Under the pieces are notes generated by a model. That model made no database searches, was not told the origin of the DNA, and saw nothing but the letters and a program-made list of their open reading frames with translations. A DNA stretch of 64,000 nt from Cryptomeria japonica (taxonomy: Eukaryota; Streptophyta; Pinopsida; Cupressales; Cupressaceae), in assembly GCF_030272615.1 (NCBI RefSeq), contig NC_081405.1, positions 22,769,772 through 22,833,771 of the forward strand, read 5' to 3'. The stretch's first letter is position 1. Every line of letters starts with the position of its first letter. A program made the position numbers and the translations under genes. Positions 57,151 to 64,000 of the stretch are shown here, one piece after another.

Positions 57151-58458
57151 AAAGACAGAGTAACCATTTTTAAAAAGCCTATATTTATAATAGATCCATG
57201 ATATTTTCCACACCTGATCAAAATATAAATAAAGTCAAAAGACATTCCTTGAAAACAGTCAATTACATATGCAGTGCTTCTATAAAGAATTTAAATTAAC
57301 ATATCAATAGAATCTATGGAGATGGAGTAAACCAAAGGTCATCAATGTCTTGCTAATCAGTTGCCAATAACTCATTAATTCTGAGTGTGGCGAGTGCTTC
57401 AATCCTTGTAGTAGACAGAAAGTGACATTGCAGCTAGGTGTGGCAATGGAGGAGAGCACAGTTGTTAAAGAAAAATTAAATAATTTTTCCTACCAATACA
57501 ATGTTTAGGGCTGTTCACCCAGAAAATAGGAATCATTTTTATGCCCTCCAAGTTGCTTTGAACACCTCTTTGGCGCTATTGAAAATCAACCAAAGTTATT
57601 GTTAGGTTTTAACACCTATCAATTAGTGACCATGTTGCAGCAATTTAAATTCCTTGTGTTTAGTATGGTATTTTCTCTATACTTCAATGCTTTAGAGTGA
57701 AAGCCAATAGATAGGTAAACCAAACAAGTGTAATCTGTTAAGAGTTTTGAATGCAAAGTTTTGAAGATTTAAAAAGGATTCCATTCCTTAAAGGTTAATT
57801 TTTTTGCTTGCTAGACACATGGCATATGACCTGGCTCCATCCGTTAGGTGAGTAGTATGGACAATTTTGCCCCTATTTACCATTAAACCTTTGCCCAGGA
57901 AGTGCAACACATCAGTAATGAGTGTCCTTTGATGAATCCAATATAACCGTGGACATCAAAGTACATCACTCCACCAAAAAGGAGAAGAATTGACCAAGTC
58001 GTATGCCACTTAAAGGATGACATGACAATGAAAACTGCCAACCTTAAGGTACTAAGCCTTCTGGATAATGACGATGAATAGGAAACTGAACAGAAGATTG
58101 TAAGTTCAAATCTATGCTTTGTCTGGGAAAAGCCCATATGAAAACTGTTGACATCATAACATGTATGAAGCCCACTTTCTTGTTATAAGTGCAGCATATT
58201 GATTGTCCTTGGAAGTGCTTGGAAAGTGGTGAGTAAAATTAGTACAGATTTTCCTTTGAAGGTGTTGGACCTATCGTCATTGATGTCAAAGGTGTGTGGA
58301 TTATTGTCATTTATGTCAGATCTGATAAACATACTTTGTGAAAAGTTTATATCTGATTTGGAGCAGACATTATAGCATCATTTGAGAAGACATAAGTGTA
58401 GAACTAGAGCAGACATAATGCAAAAAACAGATCATTAATAATCTGACCCATCAGATGG
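57151..58458. other. Intergenic DNA, nothing recognised
   Basis: No gene-like frame or repeat boundary. The 84-codon minus frame at 57883-58137 has no recognisable motif. Confidence 0.4.
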
Positions 58459-58466
58459 TACTCTTC

Positions 58467-59264
58467 CTGAATTATTGGTCAGCCCCCTAGAGAAGCCGAG
58501 TTTGAGGTCTGGATCCGGTCCTTCATGGGTGTGGCCAAGGTGCACCATTTGACCAGTGGGTTCATCCCAGATGAACCGAGGACAACCCAGGACAAATTTC
58601 ACAATTTTTTCTTCATTGTCATATATTCGGTAGCCGCTCCTCTCCCCAAAGTTTGCAAATTTTGTCTATGCAGTTCATGAAGTGGAGAAGCAGTAGACTC
58701 CACCATTATTCCCTGTATTCATTTGCTTCAGCCCTGAGATCGGACAAAGGAAAGGATATTGAAATTGGGGAGTTTGTAGAAGTTATGTGATCCAGCTTCA
58801 CAAGATAGATTTATCAACGAATTCTCATAGGTAGCGAAGAGGGGGTTTAAGGAGGGTTTCAATCCTGCAAGCGTGGAAGAAATAATGAAGAAAATGGAGG
58901 CAAAGGTAGAAGCCTCATTTGCCACCATGAGTGTTTGCTCAGGATGAGCAACTCACCACTGTCAATGCGCTCCTCACAATGTCATTGACTCCAGCATGGC
59001 CCAAATTGGACAAGATCACAAAACATGGAAGCATAGAGCTGAAAACACTTTTTGCCCTCGAGATGGCCACTCTCTGAGTTTCAAAGAGATTTAGCTGAAA
59101 ACACTTTCATATTTTACATCTATATATAGCAAATAATAAATAAATTATTTATATTAATATATTAAAATTATATATGTATGTATGTATGCATGTTTTTGTA
59201 TGGACAAACCCAAACTCAAAAATATTTGCCCAAACCCGAGCCCAAACCGAAACTGGCAAACTAG
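58467..59264. mobile_element. Decayed non-autonomous hAT element (tentative)
   Basis: The right end (AACCCAAACTC ... CCGAGCCCAAACCGAAACTG, then GCAAACTAG) is a degraded version of the right end of the hAT MITE at 50345. The left end CTGAATTATTGGTC is followed by GGATCCGGTCC and GGTTCATCC words like those at 32030-32130. The flanks TACTCTTC and CATTCTTC agree at 6 of 8. The terminal inverted repeat is weak (about half matching). Confidence 0.5.
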
Positions 59265-59279
59265 CATTCTTCCTTTGCA

Positions 59280-59724
59280 CATGGTTGCTGACCAGGAGAT
59301 ATTGCAGCAAAGTCTTTATTTCTTATGGAAGAAACTAAAATAATATTAATTAGGCCACTTCTCTAAATGGCCAACCCTCCTAGACTTGTCAAATTCTTAT
59401 AAAAGAATTAAAATAAATTAAATTATGTTTGGCCGACCCATACAATCAATCTTGGCCAACCTTAATTGTTTTGGCGCCACCTTAAAATAGGAATCAATTA
59501 TGGGCCGACCCAGAAATCTCTATCATGCTGGCCGACCCATGGTCAGCACCCACTATGCAAGGAAGATTCAAATTAAATAAACATTATTATTTGCTGTTTG
59601 GGCTAACCTCTCTAGAGGGGTCCATCTCTTGGATGAAAGGGCATTTTGCAAGATATGTATTGAAGATATTTTGAGGGTGAAATGACGAGCATTCATTAAA
59701 TATCTTTCACATAGAAGAGCAGTA
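59280..59724 (+). mobile_element. LTR fragment left of the hAT insertion
   Basis: The phrase GGCCGACCCA or a close variant occurs about four times (59370-59540). The text leading to ATATTTTGAGGGTGAAATGACGAGCATTC may be the upstream part of the LTR that continues after 60802. This joining is an inference from the hAT TSD. Confidence 0.4.
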
Positions 59725-59732
59725 ATAAAAGA

Positions 59733-60801
59733 CTATGTTACCCCGAGTTTCCGAGACGGAGACGGCAGGGGACGGCGGGACGAGTTTCCGGGACGGCAAT
59801 TTTTTTTGCCAATTTTGGGGATGGCGGGGGGACAACAAAGGGGATGGCTATATAAAATATAGGGAAAATTTAAAATATATAGTGAAATTTTAAATGTTCA
59901 TATGAAAAATAGATAAAGCATGTATATATACATTATATTCATATGAAAACATGGATAAAGCAAGTATATGTACATTATAGAACCTTAACATACCACATTT
60001 GTGTTCAGACTTCATTGTCAATACTCAATATGCATTCATAATTGAAAATACATTGTCAATATGCCAACACTTGTTTGCATGTAGTTAACTCATTGTTTAT
60101 TTCTGGTTGAAGGATATTTTGATAGTCTTCCATTTCTATTATGACCTACAACCGCTTCTTTATGCACTACAAAGTTTTGGATGTTTGTGAAATTCTATAC
60201 CAAGCTGTTATTCATATTCTCTATCGCTATCAGGGAACCCGGCCATCTATATTCTATACGTAACATGCCTATGAACTAGCTCGCACCATTGCCCAGGGAG
60301 TGCATCAACCTTCAGTGCTTTTGGCTATGATTCAGACCTGTTTACCTTTCATAATTGTGAAAAGTCCAATATTGCAGAGCTACAACCACTTTTTTACGCA
60401 CTACCACGTTCTAAGTGTTTGTGAAATTTATTACCAGGCTGCTGCTCATTATTTCTATGTGCTTTTGAAAGTGATTCAGACATGTTTACCCATCATATTA
60501 ATGAAAATCCAATTTTATAGACCTATAATAAAATAATAAAATGTTTCTTTGAGCATTTGAGTCTTTTTTTGTTTTTTAAATGTACTGGGAAAAGAGGCAC
60601 GGCTGGCCGTCCCTGGGACGGTTAGGGGACGGGGGGACGTCCCTTTTGAGAGTCAATGCCGTCCCCAAGTTTCTGGGACGTTTCCCACAAATTTTGCAAT
60701 TTTGGGGACAGCGGGGGGACGTCCCCTAGCTGTCCCCAAGTCCCCGAAACGTCCCCGGTACGGGGGATTTTAACCCGGGGGCGCGTCCCCGGGTTACGTA
60801 G
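59733..60801. mobile_element. G-rich non-autonomous hAT element, exact 8-bp TSD
   Basis: The ends CTATGTTACCCCGAG and (reversed) CTACGTAACCCGGGG are flanked by ATAAAAGA at 59725-59732 and 60802-60809. Both subterminal regions are packed with GGGGACGG / CGTCCCC words over 100-200 bp, while the interior is AT-rich. No transposase remains; the 78-codon frame at 60300-60536 looks non-coding. Confidence 0.92.
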
Positions 60802-61560
60802 ATAAAAGATTTATAGCAAATTTATGAAAAACATTATTGCAGATTTATGAAAGATAATATAGCAGATATATGAAGGACATTACTGCAGATTTATGAGACA
60901 TGTTATAGCAGATTTATGAAAGACATTATTGCACAATTATGAGAGATATTTAGCAGATTTATGAAAGATATTATTGCAGATTCATGAGAAATATTATTGC
61001 AGATCTACAAGCAGAAATTGGTGAAGGTCATAAGCAGATTTGGAGAAGAATTTTGGGGCAGATCTAAGAGATATATTAAGCATATGTTAAGGCGTATTTT
61101 GGTGAAGTATTGATGAGCCAATTTGTAAAGGAGAATTAGATCTGATTCGAGAAAAAGGACAAGTAATCATTACATTATTCTTTTGGAGGTTGGTGCCTCG
61201 TATTCAAGGAGATTGGTGCTCAGTTGTGGGGCTTGGTGCCTACAAATTATGGGGGTTGGGGTGCCTACAAATCATCAAAGGGGGATTGGTGTCTCCTGTG
61301 GGTTGGTGCCTATGAAAATTGTATGAAGAGTTTTATACAAGCGATTATTTTCCATGGTTTTCTCCCTCGAGGATTTCCACGTAGCTCATGTGTTCCTTAT
61401 TGCTAGATCTTGCATGTGTGTTATTTGTGGATGATTAAGTTTTAAAGTATTACAGTTGTAGTTAATTAAGTTTTAAAAAGGTAAAAGTTTGTTGTTATAC
61501 TGATTCACACCCCCCAGCCCCACTCTCTCAGTATAACTGAGTGCTCTTTAGAAGGTTGCT
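60802..61560 (+). mobile_element. LTR fragment, plus orientation
   Basis: An array of about 30-bp units (GCAGATTTATGAAAGACATTATT and variants, 60810-61020) is followed by GGTTGGTGCCT words, TTTTCTCCCTCGAGGATTTCC and TTATACTGATTCACACCCCC. This is the same order as the minus-strand LTR at 24240-25100. The right end is GTATAAC near 61540. The 60-codon frame at 61224-61406 is within repeat sequence. Confidence 0.65.
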
Positions 61561-61572
61561 GGGAGCTGATAG

Positions 61573-63029
61573 TGTCATACCCCCACCATAAGGAATCTAT
61601 CGAGGCACTAGAAAATCGTCTTACTCCTAAGACTTCACAATTTTCTATTTAAAACCAACACAATCAAGCAATAACAACACAGCAATCCTGCACAGTGATG
61701 ATTACCAAAGGACAGCAATTAAAATGCAGCAGTATATTATAAGCTGTGATTCTATTAGAAGGAGTGATGATTGGTATAAGGCAAAGAAACAACATTCAAA
61801 TTATGCTAAACAACAATTAAAGCACCTTAAGCAGCAATTTTATTAACATCATATAATTCAGATCGGTTAAGTAACTATTAACTATAACAATCCCATATGT
61901 GGATAATAGTGATTTAATTTAGTTGAGATAAGGAACCTTGAAGGGTCACCACTCTTGCAGAGAAGGTGACCACCACATAGATACAACCCTCCAATGATAC
62001 TTAAGAAGGAACCACGATGAAAGGGAGAACATCAACCAATCAAGGAAATCAATACAATTAACATCAATCCTCACAAGAAACCAAAGAATCATCAGTAATC
62101 AAATACAGATCAAACCATTGAGCAATAGTACTCATCCAAGAGAGGAGCAATTAGCATCCAAAGAGGGAAACAGCATCCAGTCAGATCGGTCTAAATTGCA
62201 ACAGCAGACTGAAAGTATATAACCTATAATAATCTTATATTCTGCAATTATAGTAGTATGAAATAGTGGAATCAATAATTGTTCTTATAATATAAAATGC
62301 ATATTCTAAATCATTAATCTAGCTATAACCCAGGAAGAAATCACGTGGAAAAGAGGAGGTACAAGAAAGGGGAGCAGATATGAGATCACCATCTAAGTAG
62401 ACTACCCCATGATGGATGTCCAATGTGCCTGCCACTTGGGGCCAAGAGGGTGAATATCCGCTCTTGGGCTTAGATAGGAGGATTTCCAAGCACCCTATTG
62501 CGATTTCCTTTCCAACCTCTACAATGGTTGATTGTTGGCGAAATCACATTCATAAGAGGATGAATAAGGAGACATGAATAGGGAGGGCAGATAAAAGCAC
62601 ATTACTAGGTAGACCACCACATGCTAGATGTCCAATGTGCCTGACACTTGGGACCAAGAGAGTGAGTGTCCCCTCTTGGACTTAGTGTGAGGATTGCTTC
62701 CGGCCAACCTATCATGCTCCCTCTTTCAAACCTATTGTGATTGAATACTAAAAATGAATATAGGTGTAACATGGCTTATCTAATGAATTATGATGATTAT
62801 ACATACTGGTACTCATATGTGTGATTACTGACCCTAATAGAAATAATTGGATTTATGAGTTGCATATACATATTGTCTGATATGATTGCTGGACCTAAAT
62901 TAGGAGTTATCTTGTTAAAAGTCATTCTAATTGGTAAAGTTATATCTCTAACTATCTTACAATTTTTATTTTAATGGAATTTGTGATTCTAGGGCAAATT
63001 TAGGGAAATCCAAAAAAGGGGACATTACA
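61573..63029 (-). mobile_element. Solo LTR, minus orientation, exact TSD GATAG
   Basis: This 1,457-bp block runs from TGTCATACCCCCACC to AAAGGGGACATTACA, flanked by GATAG at 61568-61572 and 63030-63034. On its own strand it begins TGTAATGTCCCCTTTTTTGG and then TTTCCCTAAATTTGCCC, similar for about 40 bp to the arms of the 45-49 kb element. Inside, a segment around GTCCAATGTGCCTGCCACTT is duplicated with a spacing of about 213 bp (62393-62520 and 62607-62732). No coding potential. Confidence 0.9.
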
Positions 63030-63034
63030 GATAG

Positions 63035-64000
63035 GGCACTATGAACAATGAACATTGAATACCATAAATAACAGCACTAAAATTGCCAGCAAACTATATG
63101 GTGGGATCATTTCTTCTATTTGAGAAGATGAATAAAAATACAAGGTGCTAGTATGTCTTCTGTTCGAAAAAAGAATAGAAAACGTTGTATGAAAGGCATA
63201 ATAAACTACCAGTACATATCAGATTTTACAAAAAGTATTAGCATTTCAAAGACAAAGGTACAGTGGAAAACCAGCATATCTTCTAGGAACAGCTATGAGC
63301 TGGCTTCATTAGAGTATAGTGGTCAGATACAACTGGTCATTTGTATCTCTATCTTTAGGGTTTTGATGGTTCTGAGGCCCATTAGTTAGCTTCACTTCCA
63401 GTCAGTGTAGGGGCAAGTGTGACATTCCTTGCATCTAAAGGGAGCTTCAGCATAAGAGAATCCTATTGGATTGTCTGGCCTTCTTGCAGCCATTTGCTGC
63501 TTGTTCTTTTGAATCACCTCAACAAGCTGCTCTCTAGCTTTTCCAGTGATTTAACAATTGCTCAATTGCCTCAGTCCTACTGTATAGGTTGAGAAGATTT
63601 CACCTATGAAGACAGAAGCACCATTTGACCGTTTCCCATGTCAAAAGGTTGTATTTTTTCCCCTGTTCATTTCTGTTACCTATCATCTACTAAGGCATCT
63701 TAATTTCAATCCAGTGGCATCTCATGATATAGAATAGTTTGTTTAGCATGAAACTGGAAGCATCGCACAAAATCAAACCGAAAGTAATGTTTCAATAATA
63801 AGATTCCATTCCAAACACCCTCTTCACCAATTTCCTCCCAAACAATATAAATTTTGCAAATATATAGAAAGTCTTTGGAATGTTCAACTTTAGGAGATAA
63901 CTATCCAAGAAAAGGGTGTCCTATGAAGAAAAAAGGGAAAGAAGGAATAGTTGTTACACAAATGACCATATTAGGTCAATGGGACGCAATTAGTAAAACC
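63035..64000. other. Intergenic DNA to window end, nothing recognised
   Basis: The 78-codon frame at 63153-63389 (Ser/Lys/Ile-rich) has no recognisable motif. No further element boundaries were found. Confidence 0.4.

Overview
This window looks like intergenic DNA from a large seed-plant nuclear genome. A gymnosperm or conifer is my best guess (inference). The base composition is AT-rich, and I find no intact, clearly host-type protein-coding gene. What I can read is a dense, nested pile of plant transposable elements: Ty1/copia and Ty3/gypsy remnants, solo LTRs, and hAT DNA elements. Primer-binding sites complementary to initiator tRNA-Met (TGGTATCAGAGC type) recur, as do 5-bp target-site duplications (TSDs) around LTRs and 8-bp TSDs around hAT elements. 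A decayed plant PPR gene is also present.

Layout. 1-6.7 kb: AT-rich DNA with degenerate short tandem repeats. 6.7-9.1 kb: minus-strand PPR pseudogene. 9.8-15.2 kb: three LTRs alternating with two short internal regions, the first LTR split by a nested solo LTR, all lying between two 112-bp direct repeats. 15.7-16.4 kb: a broken, unidentified reading frame with an Arg/Gly-rich tail. 20.0-30.3 kb: copia remnants into which a gypsy LTR plus gag, two solo LTRs and a hAT element have inserted; three of these insertions cut the pol region and two leave clear TSDs. 30.6-34.9 kb: a hAT deletion derivative, then a hAT element with a recognisable BED/DUF659 transposase pseudogene. 35.4-39.8 kb: two related solo LTRs in opposite orientation with a hAT MITE between them. 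42.9-44.4 kb: simple tandem duplications.

45.0-49.0 kb is the most unusual locus. It is a 3.9-kb element with 132-bp inverted terminal repeats (about 92% identical). It holds a 726-codon minus-strand frame of unknown family, broken by one TGA. 49.7-52.8 kb: a hAT MITE with a 123-bp GC-rich palindrome, then repeats. 52.9-56.6 kb: a non-autonomous copia-like element with a GATAG TSD whose 3' LTR is split by a solo LTR. 58.5-63.0 kb: two hAT derivatives, an LTR fragment and a further solo LTR with a GATAG TSD.

Two themes link the parts. First, several hAT derivatives share a CTAAGTTAC-type terminus with the hAT transposase relic at 32-34 kb, as expected of a transposase and its dependent MITEs. 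Second, the terminus TGTAATGTCC (with variants) ends at least six LTR-type insertions and also the odd 45-49 kb element, which is not organised like an LTR retrotransposon. All calls come from reading the sequence; no database search was possible.
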